Below are positions 24,843 to 33,558 of a DNA stretch of 64,000 nt, piece after piece. Position numbers and translations under genes: made by a program. The notes under the pieces were generated by a model. It was not told the DNA's origin, did no database searches, and worked only from the letters and a program-made list of their open reading frames with translations. Position 1 is the stretch's first letter. Each line of letters begins with the position of its first letter. Origin of the DNA: Saccharothrix syringae (GTDB taxonomy: Bacteria; Actinomycetota; Actinomycetes; Mycobacteriales; Pseudonocardiaceae); the NCBI RefSeq assembly GCF_009498035.1, contig NZ_CP034550.1, positions 5,270,001 to 5,334,000 of the forward strand, in the 5' to 3' direction.

Positions 24843-25490
24843 ATGTCCACCGAGGTCTCCGACGTCCGGCCGGCGGGTCGGGCGGCGCGGCCCGACTCCC
24901 CGCCCCGGCGGTTGCAGGTGGTCCACGGGCGCGGCGTCGTGGACGTGGCGGCCGCGCGGCGGGCCGTGGCCGACCTGCTGGTGGCGCTGGGCAAGGACCC
25001 GGCCTCCGAGCACCTGGCCGACACGCCGCAGCGGGTCGCGCACGCCTACGCCGAGATGCTGACCCCGCGCGAGTTCGACCTGACGACCTTCCCCAACGAC
25101 GAGGGCTACGACGAACTGGTGCTGGTGCGGGGGATACCGGTGCAGTCGCTGTGCGAACACCACCTGCTGCCCTTCCACGGCGTGGCGCACGTGGGCTACC
25201 TGCCCGGTGAGCGCATCCTCGGGCTGTCCAAGCTCGCCCGCGTGGTCGAGCTGTTCGCCCGCGACTTCCAGGTGCAGGAGCGGCTGACCAGGCAGGTGGC
25301 CGACTGGCTGCGGGAGCACCTGGTGCCCCGGGGCGTCGGCGTGGTGGTCGAGGCCGAGCACATGTGCATGTCGCTGCGCGGCGTGCGGGCCCCGGGCTCC
25401 CGCACCGTGACCTCGACCCTCCACGGCCTGCTGCGCGAGGACGCCCGGTCGCGGCAGGAGTTCTTCGCCCTGGCCGGCGTCAACCGGTAG
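24843..25490 (+). CDS. folE: GTP cyclohydrolase I
   Basis: A 215-residue FolE. It converts GTP to 7,8-dihydroneopterin triphosphate, the first step of tetrahydrofolate/pterin synthesis. Zinc and catalytic motifs are visible: SLCEHHLLPF, GYLPGERILGLSKLARVVE and EHMCMSLRGVR. The ATG has an ideal AGGAGG site. A 30-residue variable N-terminus precedes the conserved core. It stands alone rather than in a folate operon and is divergent from a cysteine-containing regulator, which suggests a conditionally used second copy, for instance for a pterin cofactor or queuosine/deazapurine-like chemistry. The last 11 bases overlap the convergent membrane-protein remnant. Confidence 0.95.
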   Translation: MSTEVSDVRPAGRAARPDSPPRRLQVVHGRGVVDVAAARRAVADLLVALGKDPASEHLADTPQRVAHAYAEMLTPREFDLTTFPNDEGYDELVLVRGIPVQSLCEHHLLPFHGVAHVGYLPGERILGLSKLARVVELFARDFQVQERLTRQVADWLREHLVPRGVGVVVEAEHMCMSLRGVRAPGSRTVTSTLHGLLREDARSRQEFFALAGVNR

Positions 25491-25880
25491 CCGGGGCGAG
25501 CACGCCGAGCACCGCCAGCGCGATGTGGACCAGGTGGGCGTGCGACCGGGGCGCGGTCTCCCCGGCCAGGACCCGGTCGGACCGCAGGTTGAGCACGGGG
25601 CGCACCGCGACCAGTTGCAGCGTCAGCACGACCGGGGCCGCCACCGCCGCGGTCGTCACCGGGGCGGGCGGCGAACCCGCCACCACCGCCGCCACCACGA
25701 CGCAGGCCAGGCGACCTCGACGACGTTGAGCGCGCGGAACACGATCCGGCCGATGCCCAACCCGATCGCCACCGTCACCCCGGGCGCCCGGAACTTCAGC
25801 GGTGCCTCCGGGAAGGAGATCGCCGGCGCCATCCCCAACCACAGGCAGGCGATGCCCGCGAGCACCGCGGTCGGCGTCAC
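25480..25880 (-). pseudogene. Frameshifted small membrane protein
   Basis: Two reading frames join into one plausible 130-residue protein of about four membrane helices. The first frame runs from the GTG at 25878-25880 (overlapping the zinc-ribbon stop) and includes EAPLKFRAPGV and GRIVFRALNVVE, motifs I recognise from a conserved family of small membrane proteins. Near 25711-25720 the coding character moves to another frame, which continues with ACVVVAAVVAGS, LNLRSDRVLAGE and a final helix to the stop at 25480. Adding one base in the CC run there restores the frame. This is either a recent inactivation or a sequencing error. Confidence 0.65.
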
Positions 25881-26056
25881 GGCGCGCCCCCGTCGTCCGC
25901 GGGCATGTCCGCACCGCAGCGCGGGCACACCGCGGGCGGCTCGCCGTCGGGCAGCAACCCGCACTCCGGGCACAGCCTGGACAGCCGGCACGTCGGGTCG
26001 CCGCCGTCGACGTGCTCCCGCCGGACGACCGCGGCCCGGTCCTCGTCCAACCCCAC
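25877..26056 (-). CDS. Small zinc-ribbon protein
   Basis: A 59-residue protein whose only domain is a zinc ribbon with two CxxC knuckles, CPECG and CPRCG, spaced by about 12 residues. The GTG at 26054-26056 is chosen because AGGAGG lies five bases upstream; a GTG two codons earlier overlaps that site. Its stop overlaps the start of the downstream membrane gene (GTGA). It is divergent from the nsrR-like gene, so it may belong to the same nitric-oxide or redox response. The function is unknown. Confidence 0.7.
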   Translation of the reverse strand: MGLDEDRAAVVRREHVDGGDPTCRLSRLCPECGLLPDGEPPAVCPRCGADMPADDGGAP

Positions 26057-26115
26057 CGCCACCTCCTGGTGCCTGAAACAGGTAGTGAAAATACCTCTTT
26101 TGCTATGGTCGGACC

Positions 26116-26550
26116 GTGCGCCTCAACCGCTCGACCGACATCGCCCTGCGCGTGGTGATGCTGCTCGCCTCGGGCGGCGGTCGGCTCACCGTCGACCGGT
26201 TGGCCGAGGTGCTGGACGTGCCGCGCAACCACATGGCCAAGGTCGTGCAACGCCTCCAGCGCCACGGCCTCGTCGTCACCGCGCGCGGCCGGGTCGGCGG
26301 GGTCGCCGTGCCGGTGGGGGCGCTGGACGCGACCGTCGGCACCGTCGTGCGCGCGCTGGAGGGTGAGGACGAGGTCGTGGACTGCGAGGGGCCGCCGTGC
26401 CCGCTGCGCGGGGGCTGCCACCTGCGCACCGCCCTGCGGGAGGCGCAACTGGCGTTCCTGGCCGCGCTGGACCGGGTGACCGTGCGGTCGCTGGTGGCCA
26501 CGCCGGCCGGCCCCGTGCTGCTCGGCCTGGCCGCGGGGGAGCGGTCGTGA
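26116..26550 (+). CDS. nsrR: NsrR-like Rrf2-family regulator
   Basis: A 144-residue Rrf2-family winged-helix repressor. The N-terminus (STDIALRVVMLL, VPRNHMAKVVQRL) matches NsrR, and three cysteines near residue 92 in the context CEGPPCPLRGGC are placed as the ligands of the NO-sensitive iron-sulfur cluster. NsrR proteins repress NO-detoxification genes until NO damages the cluster. The GTG start is supported by length, though no strong ribosome site is visible. It overlaps the truncated haemoglobin gene by 4 bp (GTGA), a typical NO-response pair. Confidence 0.9.
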   Translation: MRLNRSTDIALRVVMLLASGGGRLTVDRLAEVLDVPRNHMAKVVQRLQRHGLVVTARGRVGGVAVPVGALDATVGTVVRALEGEDEVVDCEGPPCPLRGGCHLRTALREAQLAFLAALDRVTVRSLVATPAGPVLLGLAAGERS

Positions 26551-27125
26551 CCGCGAGGCGGGACCTGGGCGGTCGGGAGGACGCGCTGGCCGTGGTGACC
26601 GAGTTCTACCGGCGCGCCTTCGACGACGCGCTGCTCGGCCCGGTCTTCCGCGACGTGGCCCGGCTGGACCTCCCGGCGCACCTGCCGGTGATGGCGGACT
26701 TCTGGGCGACGGTGCTGTTCCGCGCCGGGACCTACCGGGGCAACCTGCTGAGCGTGCACGCGGCGCTGGACGAACGCGCCCCCCTGACGGCCGCGCACTT
26801 CACGCGGTGGCTGGCGCTGTGGACCGCCACCGTCGACGAGCTCTTCGCGGGCGAGAAGGCCGACCTGGCGAAGTCGCAGGCCGAGCGGATCGCCGCGTCG
26901 GTGGTGCGCCGCCTGCGGCGGGAGGACGCCGGGGAACTGGTCACCATCCGGCGGCGGGACCAGGTCGAGGCGGGATCGACCCGGGTGCCGACATCACCCG
27001 CGCGTGGTCGCACCCCGGCGCCCGGCGGCTCCTGCTCGACGAAACAGCCCGCGGATGGCCTTCGCACCTCGACGGGGTATGACCCGGAGCGGGACTGCGA
27101 GCGGGCAGGAACTGCCGGCGACTAG
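26547..27125 (+). CDS. Group III truncated haemoglobin
   Basis: A 192-residue protein. Residues about 10-128 match group III truncated haemoglobins (FYRRAFDD, GPVFRDVA, FWATVLFRAGTY, HFTRWLALW), small haem proteins often linked to NO or peroxide handling. It follows nsrR with a GTGA overlap, so it is probably NsrR-controlled. The last 60 residues are Pro/Arg/Ser-rich and unlike the family, and over 26970-27082 another frame shows stronger third-position GC. The tail may therefore be non-native, after a frameshift. The TAG stop overlaps the TAG of the convergent gene as CTAG. Confidence 0.85.
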   Translation: MTARRDLGGREDALAVVTEFYRRAFDDALLGPVFRDVARLDLPAHLPVMADFWATVLFRAGTYRGNLLSVHAALDERAPLTAAHFTRWLALWTATVDELFAGEKADLAKSQAERIAASVVRRLRREDAGELVTIRRRDQVEAGSTRVPTSPARGRTPAPGGSCSTKQPADGLRTSTGYDPERDCERAGTAGD

Positions 27126-28270
27126 AGCAGCAGCGGGGTGCTCGGCTCGACCCCGCACAGGGCGCGGCCGTAGTGCTCGATGCCGGTGGTCGGGATCATG
27201 ACCGCGTGCGTGGCCAGGGCCTGGACGTCCCGGGCGATCCGGTGGAGGGGGAACCTGGTCGCGATGCCCGACGCCCCCGAGTTCAGGCGCAGCGCTTCGA
27301 CGGCCTCGGTGCACAGCCTCGCCGCGTAGGCCGCCTGCCCCCAGACCCTGGCCTTGTCCGCCGGTGGGCACGGCGCGCCCGCGGCGACGCGCTCGTCGAG
27401 CAGGGTGGCCGCCTGGTCGGCCAGCAGGCGGGCGGAGTCGATCTTCAGCCTGGTCTCGGCGACCTGGTGGTGGGTGGTGGCGGCGTCGCGGTGGTGGGCG
27501 TGACCCGTGTAGGCGATCGGGCCGCGGTGGGGCAGGCGTTCCAGGTACAGCTCGTACGCGGCCTCGGCCATGCCCAGGAAGGCCGCGACGGCGCTGGTGA
27601 GCAGGTAGGTCAGCGGCGGGTGGCGGAAGAAGGGCGAGTTCGCGTTGCGCTCGCTGCGGTGCTCCTGGTCGAGCAGCCGCGCCGACCGGATCGCGTGCCG
27701 GTGGGGCACGAAGACGTCCTGGCCGGTCACCGTGTTGCTGCCGGTGCCCTCCAGGCCGCTGACGTACCAGTCGTCCTCGACGGTCAGGTCCCCGGCGGGG
27801 AGGACGAAGTGCATCAGCTCACCGTCGACGACGGCCGGGTGGAGCATGTACGAGGCGTCCAGGCAGCCACTGCTGAACGGCCAGCGGCCGGACACGGCGT
27901 ACCCGCCGTCGACCGCCACCGCCCGCCCGGGCGTGGCCAGGGTGGTGCAGTGGAAGGCCCGGCGGTCGGCGAACACCTCCTCCTGCACCTCGTCGGGGAA
28001 CTTGGTGAGCAGGAAGGCCGAGTCCAGGTAGATGGCCGAGACCCAGGCCGTGGAACCGCAGCCGCGGGCCAGCTCGGTGAGGGCCGCGAGCTTCGTGCGC
28101 ACGTCGCACTCCAGGCCGCCGAGGTGCCGGGGCAGGGCCACGTGGAAGATGCCCGTCTCGCGCAGCGCTTCGAGGTTCTCCCGGGGGACGCGGCGCTCGG
28201 CGGTGCAGCGGGCGGCGTTGGCGCGGAGCAGGGGGAGCAGGGCGCGCACCCGGTCGACGAGATCCGGCAT
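27122..28270 (-). CDS. Flavin-dependent monooxygenase, acyl-CoA dehydrogenase fold
   Basis: A 382-residue protein of the acyl-CoA dehydrogenase superfamily in its oxygenase branch (HsaA/group D flavin monooxygenases). Visible are an N-terminal helical domain (LPRHLGGLECD), the central STAWVSAIYLDSAF segment and a C-terminal helical bundle. It lacks the usual catalytic glutamate context of true acyl-CoA dehydrogenases. Such enzymes use reduced flavin from a partner reductase to hydroxylate aromatic substrates; no reductase is adjacent. The ATG has a GGAGGA site. The substrate is unknown. Confidence 0.85.
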   Translation of the reverse strand: MPDLVDRVRALLPLLRANAARCTAERRVPRENLEALRETGIFHVALPRHLGGLECDVRTKLAALTELARGCGSTAWVSAIYLDSAFLLTKFPDEVQEEVFADRRAFHCTTLATPGRAVAVDGGYAVSGRWPFSSGCLDASYMLHPAVVDGELMHFVLPAGDLTVEDDWYVSGLEGTGSNTVTGQDVFVPHRHAIRSARLLDQEHRSERNANSPFFRHPPLTYLLTSAVAAFLGMAEAAYELYLERLPHRGPIAYTGHAHHRDAATTHHQVAETRLKIDSARLLADQAATLLDERVAAGAPCPPADKARVWGQAAYAARLCTEAVEALRLNSGASGIATRFPLHRIARDVQALATHAVMIPTTGIEHYGRALCGVEPSTPLLL

Positions 28271-28553
28271 CGTGTCCTCCCGTGCTCGTGACCCGCGCTC
28301 CGGGGCCACTGTGCCACAGGAGATCATCGGCGGCTGGGGCGCGCGGGACACGGCACCCGAACGGCCCTTCGGGCCGGAGGCGGCGGTCACGGGCCGCTCG
28401 GCGGTCACCGGCAACGCGCCGCCGCCGGAGTAACCGGTGCTGCTGCCAGTGGTGGTTGTCCGGGGTGTGGAAACACCGTAATGATATCGCTTGCCCTGAA
28501 TCGCGGGGAATTCGGGTTGTCAGGGTATATTCCACTCGAATGCCGAAGGTGGC

Positions 28554-29750
28554 GTGGTGAGCAGTATTCGCGGAGTAGAATTGCCGAGATATTTCACAAT
28601 TCTTTCGACCGTCGCGGTCACGGCGCTGGCAATCGGTGCCACGGCGCCGCGGGCGGCCGCGGCCGCGGCCCCGCCCCCGATCACCGACCTGGGCGCCCTG
28701 CCCGGTGACCTCTACAGCTACCCGGACGGCCTCAACGAGGCGGGCACGGTCATCGGCCAGTCCTTCTCCGGGCTCCCGAACCGCGACAACACCAGGGAGC
28801 GCGCGGTGCGGTGGAGCCCCGACGGCACCATCACCGCCCTGCCCATCCCGGCCGACATCCCGCACCCCCACAGCACGCCCGTCGACATCAACGAATCCGG
28901 CTCGATCACCGGCTTCACCTCGGACGTCCCCGGCATCGGGGTGTACCGGGCCCTGCGCTGGGCCCCGGACGGCACGGTCACCGAACTCGAACCGCTGCCC
29001 GGCGACACCCAGGCCAACCCCCGCGGCATCGCCGAGGACGGCACCGTGGCCGGCTACTCCCAAGGCCCCACCGGCGTGAGGCGCGCGGTGAAGTGGGCAC
29101 CCGACGGCACCGTCACCAGGCTCGCCCCCCTGCCCGGCGAGACCGACTCCCTCCCCTCGCTGGTCAACGACAACGGCACCGTCGTCGGTCGGGTGAGCAC
29201 GAACAACCGCCAGTACGCCGTGCGGTGGAACCGGGACGGCACGGTCACGGACATCACCGCCCACGTCGCGAGCCCTTCCGCCATCAACGGCGCCGGTGCC
29301 GTCAGCGGCTGGGGCCGGGACCGCCACGGCTTCCGACTGGACCCGGACGGCACGGCCGTCGACCTCGGCCTGGACGCGGACACCAGGGCCATCGGCACCG
29401 ACGGCACCACCGTCGGCTGCTACTACCACGGCCCGCACCAGAAGACCGCCGCGAAGTGGGCTCCCGACGGCACCGCGACCGCACTGGAGCACCTGCCCGG
29501 CGACACCAACGGCTGGGCCTTCGACATCAACGACGCGGGTACCGCCGTCGGGCGCACCTCGCGGTTCTTGAACGTGAGCAGCGAGGTGGGCCAGGCCGCG
29601 AAGTGGGCTCCCGACGGGACCGTCACCGCGCTGGGCGCCCTGCCCGGCGCCACCCGGAGCGGGGCTTACCACATCAACTCGGCCGGCACCGTCGCCGGCT
29701 CGTCCCACACCTCCTCCGGGGAGGAGCACGCCGTGGTCTGGCGCCCCTGA
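28554..29750 (+). CDS. Secreted HAF-repeat protein
   Basis: A 398-residue exported protein. After a short basic lead come a hydrophobic signal segment and an Ala-rich cleavage region near residue 38. The mature part is built from about seven repeats of 45-50 residues of the HAF type (W-A-P-D-G-T-V-T, L-x-x-L-P-G-D, I-N-x-x-G-T-V-x-G), which probably form a beta-propeller. No catalytic residues are apparent and the function of the family is not known. Two adjacent GTG codons (28554, 28557) can serve as start. It faces a convergent GH16 gene across a strong hairpin. Confidence 0.88.
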   Translation: MVSSIRGVELPRYFTILSTVAVTALAIGATAPRAAAAAAPPPITDLGALPGDLYSYPDGLNEAGTVIGQSFSGLPNRDNTRERAVRWSPDGTITALPIPADIPHPHSTPVDINESGSITGFTSDVPGIGVYRALRWAPDGTVTELEPLPGDTQANPRGIAEDGTVAGYSQGPTGVRRAVKWAPDGTVTRLAPLPGETDSLPSLVNDNGTVVGRVSTNNRQYAVRWNRDGTVTDITAHVASPSAINGAGAVSGWGRDRHGFRLDPDGTAVDLGLDADTRAIGTDGTTVGCYYHGPHQKTAAKWAPDGTATALEHLPGDTNGWAFDINDAGTAVGRTSRFLNVSSEVGQAAKWAPDGTVTALGALPGATRSGAYHINSAGTVAGSSHTSSGEEHAVVWRP

Positions 29751-29753
29751 GCG

Positions 29754-29788
29754 GGGGCCCGGTCCACCCCTCGGGTGAACCGGGCCCC
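29754..29788. terminator. Bidirectional terminator between HAF and GH16 genes
   Basis: An inverted repeat with arms GGGGCCCGGT (29754-29763) and ACCGGGCCCC (29779-29788), perfect over 10 bp, sits in the 43-bp gap between the two convergent genes. Confidence 0.75.
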
Positions 29789-29793
29789 ACCGC

Positions 29794-31170
29794 CTACACC
29801 GTGTCCACGTGCGCCACGCCCGCCGAGCGGTAGCCCGCCACCCGCGACGACACCTGCGCCGGGCTCAGCACCTGGTCCTTGGCGAAGTACACCCAGTCCA
29901 CGTGCTGCTGGTAGGCCCGGTCACCGGGCGCGCCCACCAGCCCGCCGGAGATGAACCACAGGTTGAAGTTGATCGACATCGGCGTCTCCGGGTAGTACTT
30001 GTCGCCGTGGTCGGCGACCTGCGCACCGTCCACGAAGTACTTCACCCGGCCGCCCGACACCTGGATCACCAGGTCGTGCCAGCCCGCATAACTGCGCCGC
30101 TGCTCGTCGTGCACGTTGTCGGCCAGCCACGGCTCGTTGCGGTAGGTCTCCCAGGTCGTCTCGTACAGGATGTTCGCCGGCTCGCCCCACCCGCCGTTGG
30201 GCAGGTACTCGAAGTCCATCTCGCCGTAGTTCGGGTCGAGGTCGGACTGGAGCGGGGTGATGGTGAAGAACGTCTGCACCACGTGGTCGCCGTCGGGCCC
30301 GTAGACCGGCGCGTCGGAGAACTTCACCCGTGCAGCGTAGGTGCCCTCGAAGAACTTGCGCTGGTGGTACAGCTCGGTCTGCCGCGCCGCCGACCCGTTG
30401 TTGGACGACTCCAGCCGCAGGGACTGCTGCCCGTCCACGGTCGGGAACGTCACCAGCGCCGGGTCCCACACCGCGCCCGGCACGCCCGGACCGCCGCCGC
30501 CGGAGCGGACCGTCCAGCCGCGCTGCGCGATGCGGGGGTCGCCGGAACCGGTGTAGGAGAAGTCGTCGAACAGCGCCGGGCCGTTGGGGTTGGGCGGGGT
30601 CGAGGTGGTGGTGGTCGTGGTGGTGGTCGACGAGCCGCCGGGCGGCGTGCCGAACAGCAGGGTGCCGCCCCGGTGCACGGTCACCCGCGACCACGCCGAG
30701 TAGGTGCTCGACGCCAGGAACGAGTAGTCGTCGGCCTGGTTGATCGCGCCCCAGTTGGACCGGTAGAAGCGCAGCTGGAGGTCGCCGGTGTCGGCGCCGG
30801 GCGCGAGCGAGCCCGCACCGGCGGTGAAGCCCACCTCCAGGTACCGGTCGGCCGACCCGCCGGTGAGCGTGCCGAAGGCGCCGGTGACGTTGCCGCAGCC
30901 GCGCACCGCCCACGAGCAGGCGAAGCGGTAGCCGACGTCGGGGGTCTCGGACTTGAAGTAGTAGCGGATGCGCAACTCGCTCAGCGGCACCGTCGTGGTG
31001 CCCGAGTTGACCAGCTTGAACCACGGCTCGACCTGGTCGGTCGTGGCGCCGGCGGCGCTGGTGCGGTACTGGGCGGTGACCGCGTCGGCGGCCAGCGCGG
31101 TGGGTGCGGTCACCAGTCCGGCGACCGCCACCGCGGCCGCGCCGAACGCGGCGAAGGTGCGTTTGGACAA
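29794..31170 (-). CDS. Secreted CBM3-GH16 glycoside hydrolase
   Basis: A 458-residue exported enzyme. A signal peptide (hydrophobic core, then TALA) precedes a family 3 carbohydrate-binding module (PWFKLVNSGT, LRIRYYF, QLRFYRSNWG; about residues 35-190). A Thr-rich linker with eight Thr in a row follows, then a GH16-like catalytic domain with the E-x-D-x-E motif in YGEMDFEY. GH16 enzymes cut beta-1,3 or mixed beta-glucans and related polymers; CBM3 binds crystalline cellulose or chitin. The TTG start is chosen because AGGAGG lies seven bases upstream. It is 44 bp downstream of the GH20 gene in the same direction and may be read through from the das-like operon. Confidence 0.88.
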   Translation of the reverse strand: MSKRTFAAFGAAAVAVAGLVTAPTALAADAVTAQYRTSAAGATTDQVEPWFKLVNSGTTTVPLSELRIRYYFKSETPDVGYRFACSWAVRGCGNVTGAFGTLTGGSADRYLEVGFTAGAGSLAPGADTGDLQLRFYRSNWGAINQADDYSFLASSTYSAWSRVTVHRGGTLLFGTPPGGSSTTTTTTTTSTPPNPNGPALFDDFSYTGSGDPRIAQRGWTVRSGGGGPGVPGAVWDPALVTFPTVDGQQSLRLESSNNGSAARQTELYHQRKFFEGTYAARVKFSDAPVYGPDGDHVVQTFFTITPLQSDLDPNYGEMDFEYLPNGGWGEPANILYETTWETYRNEPWLADNVHDEQRRSYAGWHDLVIQVSGGRVKYFVDGAQVADHGDKYYPETPMSINFNLWFISGGLVGAPGDRAYQQHVDWVYFAKDQVLSPAQVSSRVAGYRSAGVAHVDTV

Positions 31171-31214
31171 GGTCTTCCTCCTCGTGTCAGCAGGGTGGGA
31201 CAGGGGAGTGGCGG

Positions 31215-32726
31215 TCAGCGCGGCGGCACGGGCGAGCGGTGGTCCTCCTTCCCGACGGCCCCGACGCCCCCGACGGCCAGGGGTGCGTGGGGCACCGACA
31301 GCGCGGTCAGCCGGCTCGCGTGGCCGCGCATCCGGTCGGTGAAGCCGGTCCAGTCGGGCCGCCGCGCCCACAGCGCGTCGGCCAGCGCCGCGAGCCGCGG
31401 GAACGCCAGCCGCTCCAGGTGCTCGGCGGTGGGCACGTACTCGGTCCACAGCGCGCACTGGGCGCCGAGCACCCCGGCGGGCAGCGGCACGTGGTAGACG
31501 TCGTGCGCGGTGACCACCAGGCCGGGCTGCCCGGCGGGCTCGTCCGGGCCGGTCGACTGCGGGTAGTCCAGGTAGGTCCAGCGGTGGGGCGACATCACCA
31601 CGTCGTGGCCGCGGTCCAGCGCCGGTGCCGCGTCCGCCGCGTCCCGCCACGGCATGACCACCACCCGCGGGTCCCCGACCGGCTCCCACGACACCGGCAC
31701 CCGGCCGCGCGCGACCAGGTGGTCGGTGATCCGCCGCAGGAACCAGCCGTGCAGCTCGTGCGGCCCGGCCAGGCCCTCGCGGGCCACCCGCGCCAGCGCG
31801 GCGGGGCTGGTCGCCCACTCGGTGGTCGGGCACTCGTCGCCGCCCACGTGCACGTGCGGGTCGGGGAAGACCTCCAGCACCTCGTCGAGCACGTCCCGGC
31901 AGAACCCCAGCACCGCGTCGTGCACGCCGAACACCGCCTCGCTCACGCCCCACCGCGTCCACACCGGCAGCGGCCGGTCGGGGGAGTTGCCCAGGTGCGG
32001 GTAGGCGGCCAGGGCCGCGCGGGCGTGGCCGGGCATCTCCACCTCGGGCACGACCCGCACCCCGCGCTCGGCCGCGTACCCGACGAGCCCGGCCAGCTCC
32101 GCGCGGGTGTACCAGCCGCCGTGCGGCACGCCGTCGCCCGCGGTCTCCGCGCGCCAGGCGCCGACCTCGGTCAGCCGCGGCCACCCCGGCACCGGCAGCC
32201 GCCAGCCCTGGTCGTCGGTCAGGTGCAGGTGCAGCACGTTGAGCTTGTGCAGGGCCATCAGGTCGACGAACCGCCGCACCACGCCGATCGGCTGGAAGTG
32301 GCGGGCCACGTCCAGCAGCACCCCGCGCCACGGCAGCCGCGGCGCGTCCCGGATGTCCACGCCCGGCAGCGCCCAGACCGCGTCGGGCACCGGCCGCGAC
32401 CCCAGCGCCTCCGGCGGCAGCAGCTGCCGGATGGTCTGCACGCCGTGCGCCAGCCCCTGCCGGGTGGCCGCGCGCAGCACCACGGCGTGCTCGTTGACGC
32501 TCAGCGCGTAGCCCTCCGCGCCCAGCCCGACCAGCCGCTCGTCGAGCGCGAAGACCACGCGCCCGTCCTCGTGCAGCGGCAGCGGCAGCCCGGTGGCCGG
32601 GCGCAGGCAGGCGCGCAGCAGCCGGGCCGCGCCCTCGGCGCCGGGCGTGACCCGGATGGCGGTGTCGGGGGAGAGGGTGAACCGACCGTGTCGGCGGACC
32701 AGCCTCGTCGGACTCGGCACGAGCAC
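31215..32726 (-). CDS. GH20 beta-N-acetylhexosaminidase (DasD-like)
   Basis: A 503-residue GH20 enzyme that removes terminal GlcNAc (or GalNAc) from chito-oligosaccharides. An N-terminal GH20b domain precedes the TIM barrel; motifs are WRGVLLDVARHFQP, LHLHLTDDQGWR and the catalytic Asp-Glu pair in HVGGDECP. There is no signal peptide, so it acts in the cytoplasm on imported sugars, as DasD does. It begins 10 bp after the permease stop and closes the ABC-transporter operon. The GTG start lacks a strong ribosome site, in keeping with coupling to the gene before it. Confidence 0.93.
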   Translation of the reverse strand: MLVPSPTRLVRRHGRFTLSPDTAIRVTPGAEGAARLLRACLRPATGLPLPLHEDGRVVFALDERLVGLGAEGYALSVNEHAVVLRAATRQGLAHGVQTIRQLLPPEALGSRPVPDAVWALPGVDIRDAPRLPWRGVLLDVARHFQPIGVVRRFVDLMALHKLNVLHLHLTDDQGWRLPVPGWPRLTEVGAWRAETAGDGVPHGGWYTRAELAGLVGYAAERGVRVVPEVEMPGHARAALAAYPHLGNSPDRPLPVWTRWGVSEAVFGVHDAVLGFCRDVLDEVLEVFPDPHVHVGGDECPTTEWATSPAALARVAREGLAGPHELHGWFLRRITDHLVARGRVPVSWEPVGDPRVVVMPWRDAADAAPALDRGHDVVMSPHRWTYLDYPQSTGPDEPAGQPGLVVTAHDVYHVPLPAGVLGAQCALWTEYVPTAEHLERLAFPRLAALADALWARRPDWTGFTDRMRGHASRLTALSVPHAPLAVGGVGAVGKEDHRSPVPPR

Positions 32727-32736
32727 GCGGCACCAC

Positions 32737-33558
32737 TCAACCCTTCACCGCGCCACCGACGATGCCGGTGGTCACGCGGCCCTGGAGGACGAGGAAGACG
32801 AGCAGCACCGGCAGCATGAACAGCGTGGAGGCGGCCATGGTGGCGCCCCAGTCGGTGCCGAAGGTGTTGCTGAACGAGGACAGCCAGACCGGCAGCGTGC
32901 GGTCGTCCTGGTCCTTGATGATCAGCACGTTGGCGAAGGCGAACTCGTTCCAGGCGGTGATGAACCCGAACAGCGAGGTCGCCAGCAGGCCCGGCGCGAG
33001 CAGCGGCAGCACCACCCGCCGGAACGCCTGGGCGCGCGAGCAGCCGTCCACCAGCGCCGCCTCCTCCAGGTCCGCCGGGATGGCGTCGAGGAAGCCGCGC
33101 AGCGTCACGATCGTGAACGGCAGCGTGATCATGAAGTAGACGAGCGTGAGCATCCACAGCGTGTCGAGCGTCCCGGTGTCGCGGGCGATGACGTAGACCG
33201 GGATGAGCAGCGCCTCCCACGGCGTCATCTGCGCGGTGAACACCATCAGCACGAAGGCGCGCCGCCCCGGCCACCGCAGCCGCGCCACCGCGAACGCGGC
33301 CAGCAGCGCGACCACCAGCGCCAGCAGCACCGCGCCGCCGGCGACCAGGGCGCTGTTGCGCCAGAACGACCAGAACCCGCGCGCGGACACCGCCGTGCCG
33401 AAGTGCTCGAACGTCACCGACAGCGGCAGCAGCACCGGGGTGGCGGCCTGGATGTCGCGGGTCGGCTTGAACGCGGTCAGCACCATCCAGTAGACCGGGA
33501 ACACCGACACGGCGAACACCACCAGCGCGGCCACCCCGCGCAGCACCCGGCCGGTCAC
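32737..33558 (-). CDS. Sugar ABC transporter permease (MalG/DasC-type)
   Basis: A 273-residue inner-membrane permease of carbohydrate uptake family CUT1, with six helices and the EAA loop (LEEAALVDGCSRAQAFRRVVLPLLAPG). The GTG at 33556-33558 overlaps the stop of the partner permease (GTGA). No ATPase gene is in the operon, as usual for Das-type importers that use a shared MsiK-like ATPase encoded elsewhere. Confidence 0.93.
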   Translation of the reverse strand: MTGRVLRGVAALVVFAVSVFPVYWMVLTAFKPTRDIQAATPVLLPLSVTFEHFGTAVSARGFWSFWRNSALVAGGAVLLALVVALLAAFAVARLRWPGRRAFVLMVFTAQMTPWEALLIPVYVIARDTGTLDTLWMLTLVYFMITLPFTIVTLRGFLDAIPADLEEAALVDGCSRAQAFRRVVLPLLAPGLLATSLFGFITAWNEFAFANVLIIKDQDDRTLPVWLSSFSNTFGTDWGATMAASTLFMLPVLLVFLVLQGRVTTGIVGGAVKG

